DNA from: Planctomycetota bacterium
GTDB taxonomy: Bacteria; Planctomycetota; J058; JAJDCP01
Length of the DNA: 64,000 bases
Reading direction: 5' to 3'
NCBI GenBank assembly: GCA_029260765.1
Contig: JAJDCP010000101.1
Span: 87,958 to 151,957, forward strand
Each line of letters begins with the position of its first letter. Position 1 is the stretch's first letter. The position numbers were made by a program, and so were the translations under genes. The notes beneath the pieces are model-generated. The model had not been told where the DNA came from. It saw nothing but the letters and a program-made list of their open reading frames with translations, and did no database searches. Positions 29,978 through 39,330 of this stretch are shown here, one piece after another.

Positions 29978-30931
29978 TCAGTGGATCCGGAGGTGGTGGT
30001 GGTTGTGGTGGCCGCTCCAATTCTGGACATACCACAGGGAGTTGTAGATGGCCGAGTCCTGGAAGCCGATCACCTTGATGTTCAAGTATTTCTTCGCGTA
30101 CTCGGTGATCCAGCGGCGGTTGCGGTAGCTCGAGTAGTTGGACTGCCAGATGGTGAGGGGACCCTCATAGCTCGACTTCGAGACCGGTCGATAGTCGACG
30201 TCCTTGCCGTAGCGATGGCTGACATGAGGTGGGAAGTAGCCCCCGTTGGTCTTCGAGATGTCGCCGATGCTGATGCGCGGATAGCTGGGATTCTGACTCT
30301 TCCAGGCAGAGGCAGCATTCATCATGCCGTAGACCATCGCGGGCGTGCCCCAGTGCCGAGAGCTGCTCGAGTAGGCATAGAAGCCCTGGCCGCTTGCCGG
30401 CAGCTGCACGAAGCCCGCCGAGGAGGTGGGCAAACCGCCGGTGGTCGGGGGGCTGCTCGGAGGAGCTGTCGAGCCTCCCGCGTTGGCGAGGTAGCTGCCA
30501 TGCATCCAGCGGGTGGCGCCGCCGTAGTAGATCTTGCGCCACGAGCCGCTAGCTCCGACTTCGACCCAGCGCGAGTTGTTGGCAGCCTGTCCCGCCACAG
30601 AATATCCGGTGCTGGGCCCACGTCGTACGTTGAGCAACGACGCAGTGACCTTCTTGGCGCTGCCGGAGACTTCTGAGACGTATCCGCCGTGCACCCAGCC
30701 GGTGCCGCGGTTGAACCAGATCTTGTGCCACGAGCCCGAGCGCTGCACGGATACGTAGCGCTGGCCACTGTAGACCAGGCCGAGCTTCGCATAGCCGGTG
30801 CTGGGTCCCGTGCGCACGTTGAGCGCGCCCGCGGTGACCTGCACGATCTTGTCTTGAGCGAGTAGACCAGAGGCGAGCAGGAGGAGCAGAATTCCCCCCA
30901 AGATACGAACACGAGCCGTGCAGCGTTCCAT
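29978..30931 (-). CDS. Exported SH3-domain protein with M74 (MepA-like) peptidase domain
   Basis: 317 residues. A signal peptide (about 1-26, ending LLAQ) is followed by two bacterial SH3 domains (about 28-90 and 93-150, each with LNVR-x-GPSTGY) that bind peptidoglycan. From about 180 the protein resembles penicillin-insensitive murein endopeptidase (peptidase M74): FPPHVSHRYGKDVDYRPV supplies the H-x6-D zinc pair, and the end GHHNHHHLRIH supplies the H-x-H site. LAS-type enzymes of this kind cleave D-Ala-meso-DAP crosslinks. It is the first gene of a same-strand cluster with the HEAT-like protein, the LytM giant and the low-complexity protein. Confidence 0.85.
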   Translation of the reverse strand: MERCTARVRILGGILLLLLASGLLAQDKIVQVTAGALNVRTGPSTGYAKLGLVYSGQRYVSVQRSGSWHKIWFNRGTGWVHGGYVSEVSGSAKKVTASLLNVRRGPSTGYSVAGQAANNSRWVEVGASGSWRKIYYGGATRWMHGSYLANAGGSTAPPSSPPTTGGLPTSSAGFVQLPASGQGFYAYSSSSRHWGTPAMVYGMMNAASAWKSQNPSYPRISIGDISKTNGGYFPPHVSHRYGKDVDYRPVSKSSYEGPLTIWQSNYSSYRNRRWITEYAKKYLNIKVIGFQDSAIYNSLWYVQNWSGHHNHHHLRIH

Positions 30932-31012
30932 CGATCAACCTCCAAGGGCGTACCATCGGGATTGCCGGGCGTTCGTACGCTTCGTGCAGAGAAACTCTGC
31001 TAAATGAGAATT

Positions 31013-31038
31013 TTTTTTCTTGACCTGACAAGAAAAAA
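31013..31038. promoter_or_regulatory. AT-rich inverted repeat, ten-pair stem and six-base loop
   Basis: TTTTTTCTTG, ACCTGA loop, CAAGAAAAAA: a perfect ten-pair inverted repeat immediately after the EAL gene stop and about 80 bases before the SH3 peptidase start on the same strand. The stem begins with T and ends with A on either strand, so it is not a classical terminator; an operator for the envelope cluster is possible. A smaller GCAGAG/CTCTGC hairpin lies at 30986-31000. Confidence 0.35.
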
Positions 31039-31043
31039 CGATC

Positions 31044-32219
31044 TCAGTGGATGTCGAAGGAGGGGCGGCCGAGCCGATAGCCCTGCAGGTAGTGGGCGCC
31101 GCAGGATTTGAGCGTCTCGATCTCGGCATCTGCCTCGATACCTTCGGCGATCAGCTCCGCAGATGTCGATTCTGCAAACCGGCAGAGCAACTCGATCAGG
31201 CGCTGTTTGCGCGGTGACTCGTTGCAGGCACGCACGATGCTCATGTCGGCTTTGAGAAAGCGCGGCTGCAGGTCAGCCAACACCGACAAGGAGTTGTAGC
31301 CCGCCCCCAGGTCGTCGACAGCGATGGGGATGCCCTGATCGGCGAGCGTCTCGATCGCGCTCTCCCAGTCATCGATGCTGTCGAGCGATTGCCGCTCGGT
31401 GATCTCGATCACAACCCGGCCGGACCACTCCTGCAACCGCCGCAGCCGCGTCCCCAGCCTTTCGGCATCGTCCAGCTCGAGCGGATGCAGGTTGATGAAC
31501 AACAGCTTGTCGGTGGGCAGCTGGGCGAGCCAACCCCGGGCAAGCTCGACCACCTTGTCTCCCAGCTCGTGCACCAGCTCGTGCTCTTCAACCGCGCGCA
31601 GCACAGACAGGGGACCGGTGAACTCTGGATGTCCGCTGCGCAGCAACGCCTCATACGCCACAGGCGTCTGGCAGCCCAGGTCGAAGATCGGCTGCAGAGC
31701 CAGGCGCAGGAAGTTTCCTGCCAGGCATTCGAGCACCGGCCCGCGCTCGCGATCCAGGCGTTGTCGGCGCTGCTTGTCTTGAGCCCCAAGAAGCAGGGCT
31801 TTGTTGGCGAGCGCCTCGTCTACGCAGCGAAAGAGCGCCTCGGGCATGATCGGTTTGGTCAAGGTGTTGGAGATCTGGGCCATGTTGACCGCTTCGACGG
31901 CTGTATTGAGGTCGAGATGAGCCGTCATCAAGATGCGCGGGGCAAAGGGCGAGATTTCACGCAACACGTGCAGCAGGCGGATGCCATCCATCGCCGGCAG
32001 CCTGTAGTCGACGATGGCGAGCTCGAAGTCCTGGGCGGTGACGATCTTGAGCGCTTCCTCTCCGCTCTCGGCAGAGAGGACATCGAAACCGCGAGACTCC
32101 AGAAGCCCCCCCACCACCTGACGGATCGAAGGCTCGTCGTCGACCAGCAAGATACTGCGTCTCTCGCTGCGTTGGGTCTTGCGGACAAGAGTTCCCCCCG
32201 CGACGATACGCCCGCTCAT
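31044..32219 (-). CDS. Response regulator with EAL domain (c-di-GMP phosphodiesterase)
   Basis: 391 residues. The receiver domain (about 22-140) has the acidic pair VDDE, phospho-acceptor Asp71 (IVDYRLP) and Lys122. The EAL domain (about 165-391) has EALLR at 190-194, IEITE, the metal-site DDLGAGY, K in FLKAD, AEGIE, and the final YLQGYRLGRP, the full active-site set, so it should hydrolyse c-di-GMP. ATG 32219 has GGGAGGAG upstream at good spacing. It is divergent from the hybrid histidine kinase, and the intergenic region plus the kinase 5' end overlap the long frame upstream. The histidine kinase is the natural partner, but no link is shown by sequence. Confidence 0.9.
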   Translation of the reverse strand: MSGRIVAGGTLVRKTQRSERRSILLVDDEPSIRQVVGGLLESRGFDVLSAESGEEALKIVTAQDFELAIVDYRLPAMDGIRLLHVLREISPFAPRILMTAHLDLNTAVEAVNMAQISNTLTKPIMPEALFRCVDEALANKALLLGAQDKQRRQRLDRERGPVLECLAGNFLRLALQPIFDLGCQTPVAYEALLRSGHPEFTGPLSVLRAVEEHELVHELGDKVVELARGWLAQLPTDKLLFINLHPLELDDAERLGTRLRRLQEWSGRVVIEITERQSLDSIDDWESAIETLADQGIPIAVDDLGAGYNSLSVLADLQPRFLKADMSIVRACNESPRKQRLIELLCRFAESTSAELIAEGIEADAEIETLKSCGAHYLQGYRLGRPSFDIH

Positions 32220-32379
32220 CAAGCTCCTCCCTGCTGCCATCAGCCCAAGGGTTGGGCAGACTGGAATGTAGTTGTTGTGGCGAGACGACGCAACCTGAGC
32301 AAACGCGCCAGCAACCAACCGCAGTTGACAGCCGCCGCCCCAGCGCGGACAAATGAACGGGGATGTCTCAGGGGAAGGG

Positions 32380-34869
32380 ATGCGCGGAAACCACCCATTG
32401 CGTTTGCGCTTCATGTCGGTGATCGGAGGATCGCTGGCGTTGATCCTGATCACTTTTTTGGGCGTGGCCTACTGGGTCCATCACCGTCTGGAGGTCGATG
32501 CGGCGGCGGCAGCGGCCGAACGCGCGCAACGGGTGTTGGTCCAGTTGCACAACTCCCACGCTGCCATGGGGGCCGCGCAGGCAGCCCGACTCGCGGCCGA
32601 GCCCACGTTCGTCGAAGCTCAGCAAAGCCGTTCAGCGGCGGCCATGCAGGCGCAGCTCAGTAAGCTGGACGCACAGGGCTGGGTCGTGAGCGGCATCTTC
32701 AGCGACGAGGGCGAGGTGCTTGCCTGGCGTGGCCCGGGCCGCATCGAGCTGGCCGAAGCGTTGCAGGGCGCTATCCCCTGCGAGCAGGCTGCGACAGCAC
32801 GCGTGCTGCGGTTGTTCGATGTGCCCTTTGAGATCTTCATCGCGCAATCTGCACCGCTCGACAGCGTCCGGGCGCACCTGGTCGTGGGGGGCATCTTTGA
32901 TGCGGACCAGCTCAAGGCCTACGCCCAGGTCTTCGGTAGCCGCGTCCACCTGGGGCATTCCCTTCCCGAAGGTCAGCGCGTCGGCGTGCCGATTGGCACC
33001 GACGTGGTGTTGTTGGCGGACTGGGAGCCGTGGGAGATCACCGGCGCAGTCCACACGGCGTTTGACAGCCTGGTCCTGGCGGTGCTTGTCTGCATCGCGA
33101 TCGGTCTGCTGGTCGGCAGGCTGGCTGCTGCTTGGTTTGCGCGCCCGATCGACAGTCTGCTGTTGTTGGTGCGCGCTTCGGCCGACGACAGCGAGGCATC
33201 CTTTCCCTCCTACGGTCCTCCCGAGCTCCGTACGCTCGACTCGGCCATCCGGGAGATGAAAGGCTCGCTCCAGGCGACCTGCCTGTCCTTGGAGCTGGCG
33301 CGTGACGAGGCGCTGGGCGCCAGCCAGGCCAAGAGTGAGTTCCTGGCGAACATGAGCCACGAAGTCCGCACTCCCTTGAACGGCGTGATCGGTATGACCC
33401 AGTTGTTGGCCAAGACCTCGCTCGACGATGAGCAGCGGGAGTACCTCGCGACCATCGGGCGTTGCGGCCGTGCATTGCTCGAACAGATCAACGAGATCCT
33501 GGACTTCTCCAAGCTCGAGGCGGGCGAGGTCAGCATCAGAGAGAAGGCGACCAATCTGCACAGGGTGCTCGGCAAGGTCGTGGAGATGTTCCGGCAGACC
33601 GCCCGGGAGAAGGGCCTCGAGTTGCACCTCCACATCGCCACAGATGTCCCTGCGCATGTCGTCAGCGATGGATTGCGGCTGCGGCAGATTCTGCAGAATC
33701 TGGTGTCGAACGCGGTCAAGTTCACGCAGCAAGGCTCCGTCAGCATTGAAGCCGAGGTCTGCGGGAGGACTCCGGGCAAGGTACAGCTGAGATTGACGGT
33801 GATGGACACAGGGATCGGCATCCCCGAAGAGTCCATCGACAAGATCTTCGACAAGTTCACCCAGGTCGACGGCGCCGATTCGCGACGTTTCGGGGGAACC
33901 GGACTCGGTCTGGCCATCTGCCGGCAATTGGTAGAGATGCTCGGGGGCTCATTGCAGGTAGAGAGCCAACCGGGAGTTGGAACCAGCATCTCGGTCCAGC
34001 TGGCGGTGACCCTGGCCAGTGACATTACCCACGAGACGCCATCGACGCCCGCTCTGAAGCTCGCTCTGGAGACCGTCCGGGAGGTTACCCGGGCGCGCAG
34101 CGCGCGCGTGCTGGTGGTCGATGATCAGGACACCAATCTGCTCGTCGCCGGGCGCCTGCTCGAGATCATGGGCTGCGATGTCACGCGCGCCACCGGCGGT
34201 CGGGAATGCCTCAAGCTGCTCAAGGAACAGAGCTTCGACATCGTGTTCCTCGATTGCCAGATGCCGGGAATCGATGGCTACCAGACCACGCGCACGGTGC
34301 GCCAGCAAGAGGAGGAGTCGGGGAAGCACCAGACGATCGTGGCGATGACCGCGCGGACGGGCCCTGGGGACCGGGAGAAGTGCCTTGCGTCCGGCATGGA
34401 CGACTATGTCACGAAGCCCCTCGATGAGAGCACGCTCGAGCGTGTGTTGGGTCGTTGGCTACCGCTGCAGGTCTTGGAGAAAGGGGCGGTGGCGCACCGG
34501 GATTCGGGGGCCGAGCTCGAGTCCGGGGATCTCGATCCTGAGACGCTCGCGCGTCTGCGTTCGTGGTTCGGCAGCGACGCCCGGGCGGGGACTCTGATCA
34601 AGACCTTTCAAAGCTCGGCGGAAGAGCGCCGCGCAGAGCTCACCCGTGCGTTGGCTGCCGATGACGGGCAGACCAGCAGCCAGGCGGTCGGTGCCCTCTT
34701 GCGGATGGCGCGCACTCTGGGGGCACGCAGTCTGGAGAAGCTGTGCCTCGGGCTGCAGGAAGCGCTCGACGGCGAGACTCAAGAGATCGAGCGCCTGCTC
34801 TCTGCGCTGAATCTCGAGTTGCAGAACCTGCCCTCCATGCTCTCACGCGTCTTGGACAGCGAGTGCTGA
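32380..34869 (+). CDS. Hybrid sensor histidine kinase with receiver and degenerate HPt-like tail
   Basis: 829 residues from ATG 32380 (AGGGG upstream; an ATG at 32353 is the alternative). Layout: a membrane span (about 13-33), an extracytoplasmic sensor region, a second span (about 230-255), a HAMP-like stretch, HisKA with SHEVRTPLNG (phospho-His about 327), HATPase motifs (NAVKFT, DTGIGIP, FGGTGLGLA), a receiver with phospho-Asp about 625 (FLDCQMPG) and Lys in VTKPL, and a C-terminal four-helix stretch like an HPt domain. In that tail the position where HPt domains have the phospho-His is Gly771 (ALLRMARTLGA), so phosphotransfer to it is unlikely. It starts divergently from the EAL gene and sits upstream of the pilin-like operon on the same strand. 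Confidence 0.9.
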   Translation: MRGNHPLRLRFMSVIGGSLALILITFLGVAYWVHHRLEVDAAAAAAERAQRVLVQLHNSHAAMGAAQAARLAAEPTFVEAQQSRSAAAMQAQLSKLDAQGWVVSGIFSDEGEVLAWRGPGRIELAEALQGAIPCEQAATARVLRLFDVPFEIFIAQSAPLDSVRAHLVVGGIFDADQLKAYAQVFGSRVHLGHSLPEGQRVGVPIGTDVVLLADWEPWEITGAVHTAFDSLVLAVLVCIAIGLLVGRLAAAWFARPIDSLLLLVRASADDSEASFPSYGPPELRTLDSAIREMKGSLQATCLSLELARDEALGASQAKSEFLANMSHEVRTPLNGVIGMTQLLAKTSLDDEQREYLATIGRCGRALLEQINEILDFSKLEAGEVSIREKATNLHRVLGKVVEMFRQTAREKGLELHLHIATDVPAHVVSDGLRLRQILQNLVSNAVKFTQQGSVSIEAEVCGRTPGKVQLRLTVMDTGIGIPEESIDKIFDKFTQVDGADSRRFGGTGLGLAICRQLVEMLGGSLQVESQPGVGTSISVQLAVTLASDITHETPSTPALKLALETVREVTRARSARVLVVDDQDTNLLVAGRLLEIMGCDVTRATGGRECLKLLKEQSFDIVFLDCQMPGIDGYQTTRTVRQQEEESGKHQTIVAMTARTGPGDREKCLASGMDDYVTKPLDESTLERVLGRWLPLQVLEKGAVAHRDSGAELESGDLDPETLARLRSWFGSDARAGTLIKTFQSSAEERRAELTRALAADDGQTSSQAVGALLRMARTLGARSLEKLCLGLQEALDGETQEIERLLSALNLELQNLPSMLSRVLDSEC

Positions 34870-34886
34870 CGCCAGTTTCTTTTTTC

Positions 34887-34904
34887 AAAATGAAATTTCA
34901 TTTT
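34887..34904. promoter_or_regulatory. Perfect 18-bp AT-rich palindrome upstream of the pilin-like operon
   Basis: AAAATGAAATTTCATTTT is a perfect palindrome about 150 bases before the first pseudopilin start and just after the histidine kinase stop. AT-rich perfect palindromes are typical operator shapes for helix-turn-helix dimers; the same stretch could also end kinase transcription. Confidence 0.4.
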
Positions 34905-35055
34905 TGTCCGTATGCCGGCCTCGCTCAGGGATTAACGGCAGATCAGTTGATGGTCATCAGCGGGCGTGGATGGTTCTGCCTTCGCAATTGCGTTAGTCTA
35001 AGGATCGGGATCTCTCCATCTGGACGCAGCACAGACTGTTGCTTTGAGTGTGCAA

Positions 35056-35556
35056 ATGATCACCGCCGGCCTCTGGACAGCATTGAAACCCGCGCACAGA
35101 CGTGCCGGCCTGTCGATGGTCGAGCTGATGGCCGCCGCATCGATCATGTTGATCGGCGTCTTGAGCCTGCTCTCCGGAATGGTCTACGGAGCGGGACATC
35201 TCCTGCAGCATCAGCGTCACGGCCTGGCCGAAGACATCGTCCATCGCAAGCTCGAAGAGATCCACGCGGCGGACTGGCAGCAGATGCTCGCCCTGCACCA
35301 GGACGCAGCCCTGGATACAGCCGAGGATGGCCTGGTCGGTGGACTGCTGACCGTGCACTTCGGCAGTGAGCAGCAGGCAGCGTCGTTTCTGGCTGAAGCA
35401 ATCGATCTGGACAACGACGGCCTGGCCAACGAGTCCGAACCGGCTCATGCAGGCATGGCGGTCTTGTACGTCGAGATCAATGTCGCCTGGTCTGAGAAGC
35501 CCGGTCTGCGCAACGCACATGCTCGTGCCCTGGTTGCCGAAAGGGGTGCACCATGA
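35056..35556 (+). CDS. PilV-like pseudopilin (prepilin-type N-terminus)
   Basis: 166 residues from ATG 35056 (TTG 35044 is an alternative). A basic leader is followed by RAGLSMVELMAAASIMLIGVL, a prepilin cleavage/methylation-type N-terminus with the Glu five residues after cleavage. The mature part is short, with Asp/Asn-rich loops (IDLDNDGLAN). It is the first gene of a tightly overlapping operon of pilin-like genes. Confidence 0.75.
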   Translation: MITAGLWTALKPAHRRAGLSMVELMAAASIMLIGVLSLLSGMVYGAGHLLQHQRHGLAEDIVHRKLEEIHAADWQQMLALHQDAALDTAEDGLVGGLLTVHFGSEQQAASFLAEAIDLDNDGLANESEPAHAGMAVLYVEINVAWSEKPGLRNAHARALVAERGAP

Positions 35557-36200
35557 GGGCACGCCGAGGCTTCACACTGCTCGAGACGTCGATCGCGCTT
35601 GCGGTCTTCGCGGTGCTGATCGTCTCGGCCCACGCTGTCTTCAGCGATGCACCCCGGCAGTCTGCGTTCTTCGTGCACAAGGCGGGCATCGACCAGGCAG
35701 AACGCATCGCGAGCAATCTCATTTCGCAGAGTCTGCGTCATGCCACGACCGACGACATGCAGCTGATGGAGACCGATTACGGGCCTGCGTTGTGCTTTTC
35801 GAAGCTGCACATCAGCGCCGACGGCGAGGTCACACGGCTCGGTCCGTTCCTGTTGATCGCGGTTCCGGTTGCAGATGATCCCTTCAACCATCGGGACGAC
35901 AACAGCAACGGTATTGTCGACGAGTTGTGTCTACAGATCATCGGTCCTGAAGGGCAGCGGCTGGTGGTTGCGCCCCAGATCCTGCCGGGAAGCTTCGCGA
36001 TTGAACTTGAGGGGGGCTCGGTGTTGGTCGACTATCAGCTCTTCGACCGGTATCTCCCCCAAGAGCCTTCGATCCTTGATGGTACCCTGGTCAGCGCGGC
36101 GAATGAGGTCGTCGCACCCAGGAACTCCGACCGCAGCTACACGTTGAATGCGTCCGGCGCGGGCCTGGCTGCGCCCTTGAGCGTCGAGGCGTGGCAGTGA
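35553..36200 (+). CDS. Prepilin-type protein
   Basis: 215 residues starting with MRARRGFTLLETSIALAVFA, a textbook type IV prepilin signal (GFTLLE) cleaved by a prepilin peptidase before Phe. After the hydrophobic helix the soluble part is beta-rich with a calcium-type acidic loop (RDDNSNGIVDE). It overlaps the preceding gene by ATGA and the following gene by a few bases, so all are co-translated. Likely a minor pilin or secretion pseudopilin. Confidence 0.85.
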   Translation: MRARRGFTLLETSIALAVFAVLIVSAHAVFSDAPRQSAFFVHKAGIDQAERIASNLISQSLRHATTDDMQLMETDYGPALCFSKLHISADGEVTRLGPFLLIAVPVADDPFNHRDDNSNGIVDELCLQIIGPEGQRLVVAPQILPGSFAIELEGGSVLVDYQLFDRYLPQEPSILDGTLVSAANEVVAPRNSDRSYTLNASGAGLAAPLSVEAWQ

Positions 36201-37546
36201 GCCTTGCCAGGGCGCAGGCGGGGAAGCGCTCAGGCCGCGGCGGAGCGGCCCTGATCATCGCGCTGGTGCTGACCATGCTGGCGATGAGCTTGAGCGCGGT
36301 GATCTTCGGCGCGGTCGGCGCGCAGAGCACGGTGCGCAGAATCACCCACGCCAAGAAACTCAGTTTTTCCGCTGCCGAGACCGGGTTGAGCCTGCGACTG
36401 GCGCAGGCCAACGCGGGAGACCTGGGCAGCAACGGCCGCAGCTACGCCTTCGGCGATGGCTCTTCGGCCCTGGTTTCGCTCGTGATGCTCGACGCTACGC
36501 AGGGCGTTGTCGAGGCGGAAGGCCACTACGGGCAACTGCGCACCACCCTTCGAGCGCTGGTCGCTGTCCAGACCGATGCGCTCCAGCTGACCGGTGTGCA
36601 CGCTGGAGACAGCCTTACCGTCGGCGCCAACGCGGAGATCAGTCTGGCCTTCGACAGCCGCGCGGGGCTTCCTGGCAGCGGGGGAGCCACCATGTTGGCC
36701 GAGGCGCGGGCCAACAACGTGCTGATCCTCGAGCAGGATGCCCTGATCCACGGCCACGCCCGCGCGGGCGAAAAGATCATATTGGGCGCAGGCGCGGCCG
36801 TCGCGGGCACAGCCCAGGCGCCGCTGATCATCGGTGACTCCAGCCAGGCGGGCAGCATCTCGTTGAGCCAACCCGATTTGGAGCCCCTGCCGCCCTCGGA
36901 TCCAAAGATCGACGCAAAGCTGGCAGAGGTGTCCGCGCTTGCCACGGCGCTGCCCGACTTGAGCGTCGGCAAGCACGATGTCTACACATTGGGTCCGGGA
37001 GCCTTTGCCATCGGCAGCATCGCAGTGGCCAAGCTTGGCCAACTGGTGCTAGTTGGACCCCTGCAATTGCAGGTGGGCAAGGTGCTTGTACACAAACAAG
37101 GCAGCCTCGAGATCCAGGGAGCTCTGACCATCGTCGTGGACGGCAGCAACGGCGAGGGTTTCAAGTCTTTCGAGCCCCTGGTCTTCAGTGATCGTGGCGA
37201 CGGCTACGCCGATGCCCACGTCGAGATCTATTCGAAGAGTAAAGTCACCTTCGCCAGCAAAGGCAACGCGGTGGGCGTGCCTCCCCAACCCTTCGATTTC
37301 CAGGTGTGGATGGCCAGCGGCAGCAAATTCGAGATTCAAGATATCGGGCCCTACTTCGGCTCGATCTACAACCCGCGCGGCACCGTGCAACTCAAACAGG
37401 CCGTCGATCTCTTCGGCATGGTGGTTGGCGATCATGTCATTGTCGCCGACGACCAATCGATCCACTTCGACCTGGCGCTGCGCGATCAACTGCAGATCGG
37501 TCCCCAGCACTTCGTGATCACTGCTGTGGCTGAGGTCTCACCGTGA
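36197..37546 (+). CDS. PilX-like pilus assembly or secretion protein
   Basis: 449 residues from GTG 36197, whose GAGG at 36186-36189 is at good spacing (an upstream GTG at 36191 is less likely). The N-terminus (GAALIIALVLTMLAMSLSAVI) is a single hydrophobic helix typical of PilX-type proteins. The rest is a long beta-rich region, probably surface exposed, with Gly/Asp/Ser-rich stretches and a DFQVWMASGSK-type segment near the end. It follows a pilin gene and overlaps the next gene by GTGA. Confidence 0.7.
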   Translation: MSLARAQAGKRSGRGGAALIIALVLTMLAMSLSAVIFGAVGAQSTVRRITHAKKLSFSAAETGLSLRLAQANAGDLGSNGRSYAFGDGSSALVSLVMLDATQGVVEAEGHYGQLRTTLRALVAVQTDALQLTGVHAGDSLTVGANAEISLAFDSRAGLPGSGGATMLAEARANNVLILEQDALIHGHARAGEKIILGAGAAVAGTAQAPLIIGDSSQAGSISLSQPDLEPLPPSDPKIDAKLAEVSALATALPDLSVGKHDVYTLGPGAFAIGSIAVAKLGQLVLVGPLQLQVGKVLVHKQGSLEIQGALTIVVDGSNGEGFKSFEPLVFSDRGDGYADAHVEIYSKSKVTFASKGNAVGVPPQPFDFQVWMASGSKFEIQDIGPYFGSIYNPRGTVQLKQAVDLFGMVVGDHVIVADDQSIHFDLALRDQLQIGPQHFVITAVAEVSP

Positions 37547-39330
37547 GGGGCACCTTCCGGCTGTTCGCCTGGGCCGGGTTGCTGACCGCCTGCTGGGCGC
37601 AACAGGCTGATTCCCTCTTTCTGGCTGACCGGCTCGCCGCCTTCGACGCAGCCAGCGCGCGTCCGCACGAGTCCATCGAGGCGTTGGAGTCCTGTGCCGA
37701 GCAGCTGTTTCAGGCCGAGCCCGGGTTCGCTGAACGTGAGCTGGGAGCGCGTTTTCTCTCCGTGCCCGCCGCGCTGCAGGTCCGGCTGGCGGTGTTGTTT
37801 GGAACCTATGCACAGAGCTTCGCCAGCCTCAGGCTCCTGGTCGTCGCGCGCTTCGATCTGCGAGGCTCGAGGGACTTTCGATTGCTGGCCGCAGCGCGCG
37901 CGATCGCACGACGCCACAAGAACGATCCTGCCTGGGTCGAGCAGGCCGTCGAGGAATTGATCTTCCAGCAGAGTGCAGAGACCTCGGCAATCACCACGAT
38001 CCTCGCTTCCAGTGGAGGACTGCTGGCCGGAGCGCTGCTGGACGAGATCTTGACGCTCGAAGACCAAGGGCTGTTGCGCGCTGTCCTGCGCAGCATTCCA
38101 GCCACCTCGATCAGCGACGCTCAGCTCGAATCGCTGGCTGAACGCGCGGCCGACGGTCGCTTGCCAGCCGCGGCGCGGCAGGCGGCCTTCAACGCCCTGC
38201 GCCGCAGTGGGGAGCGAGCGGGCGCGTTGCTCGCCGCGGTCGATCCGCTCGAGGTGTTTGCCGATGCACCGCAGACACGGCTGTTGCGGGCCGTGGAGTT
38301 GGGCCCGGGTTCACGTTCAAGTTCAGCCCTGGTCGACTCCCCACAGCCGGCTGCGGTGCTCGACCACCCGGCTCTAGACGGCAGCCTTCCCGACGCCACC
38401 ACCACCTGCCTGCCGCATGCCTGCGTGAGCTTGCTCCTGGCCGTCTGCGCGTTGGTTCTCGCTCGACGTGGCCAGCTGCTGGGTGTGCTGTTTGCGTTTC
38501 CTGGCTCGCTGATCTTCGTCATGATCAGCTTTGCCGACCTGTGGAGCGCTGGGATCTCCGGAGCGGCACCGGGCAGCGCGCTGGGCCTCTGTCTGGTGAG
38601 TTGCACCTGCTTGGTCGCCAGCATGTTGCGGCTGCGCCACGTGCAGCCTCGGCTTGGACCCATACCGGGGGTAGCAGAGCCCAGGCGCGACAGCGTGCCC
38701 GCATCCATCTACGGGGCCGTCCGCTCTGGCCTGCACAAACATCAGGAGTATGTCGAGCGCCTGACCGCACCGTCTTCGGTGTTCGATGCTTCCACTATCG
38801 ATCCTTCCCGCCGTCGGGTCCGCCAGCGTGGACTGGCCAACCAGCTCAGCTTCCAGACGCACCTGCGTGTCTGGTACGCCGTTTTTGATGGCAACGCAGC
38901 AGAGCAGGCGCCGATCGTCGAGGGCATCCTGTACGACTTCGACGCCGAGCAGGTTGGATTTGTGGGCGTCACGGAGGTCCAACCCGACGCAGAGCTCAAG
39001 CTCGTCGTCGAGAGCCAGAAGGGCACGTTCGTCAAGCTGGGGGCAAGGGCTCAAGGCTGTCGTTCCGTGGATGCAGGTCTATTCCAGATCACTGCCCGCA
39101 TCGCCGAGAGCGATGCCGGCTTCGAGGCGATGTTGGCCCAGCGCCGCCAGGCTGCCCTGGAGCTCGCCGCTGAGCTGCGCGAGAAGCTGATCCTTGCCGA
39201 GCAGGAAGCCACACAGCTTTCGGGCGAAGACCGTGAGGGTGAAGAGCTCGACCGTGTGGTTTTCGAGGCGCAAGCTGCAGAGAGCGCTGCGTTGTCCCGA
39301 TCGTCGGAAATGAGCTCTTCGACAACTTGA
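37543..39330 (+). CDS. Large membrane protein with helical N-terminus and PilZ-like C-terminus
   Basis: 595 residues from a GTG that overlaps the previous stop. A signal peptide (LFAWAGLLTACWAQ) is followed by a helical, HEAT-like region (to about 280), two hydrophobic spans (about 285-350), and a cytoplasmic C-terminal part. The stretch VEGILYDFDAEQVGFVGV, followed by LKLVVES and a beta-rich tail, resembles a PilZ-type beta barrel, the c-di-GMP receptor fold, but the canonical RxxxR and D/NxSxxG motifs are not clear. With an EAL enzyme nearby, c-di-GMP control of the pilus is a reasonable hypothesis, not a demonstrated one. It ends the operon. Confidence 0.55.
   Translation: MRGTFRLFAWAGLLTACWAQQADSLFLADRLAAFDAASARPHESIEALESCAEQLFQAEPGFAERELGARFLSVPAALQVRLAVLFGTYAQSFASLRLLVVARFDLRGSRDFRLLAAARAIARRHKNDPAWVEQAVEELIFQQSAETSAITTILASSGGLLAGALLDEILTLEDQGLLRAVLRSIPATSISDAQLESLAERAADGRLPAAARQAAFNALRRSGERAGALLAAVDPLEVFADAPQTRLLRAVELGPGSRSSSALVDSPQPAAVLDHPALDGSLPDATTTCLPHACVSLLLAVCALVLARRGQLLGVLFAFPGSLIFVMISFADLWSAGISGAAPGSALGLCLVSCTCLVASMLRLRHVQPRLGPIPGVAEPRRDSVPASIYGAVRSGLHKHQEYVERLTAPSSVFDASTIDPSRRRVRQRGLANQLSFQTHLRVWYAVFDGNAAEQAPIVEGILYDFDAEQVGFVGVTEVQPDAELKLVVESQKGTFVKLGARAQGCRSVDAGLFQITARIAESDAGFEAMLAQRRQAALELAAELREKLILAEQEATQLSGEDREGEELDRVVFEAQAAESAALSRSSEMSSSTT

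Noticed and set aside
37543..39330. Firm PilZ domain call
   Set aside because: The fold-like region is suggestive, but the canonical RxxxR and D/NxSxxG residues were not found, so it is only noted as PilZ-like.
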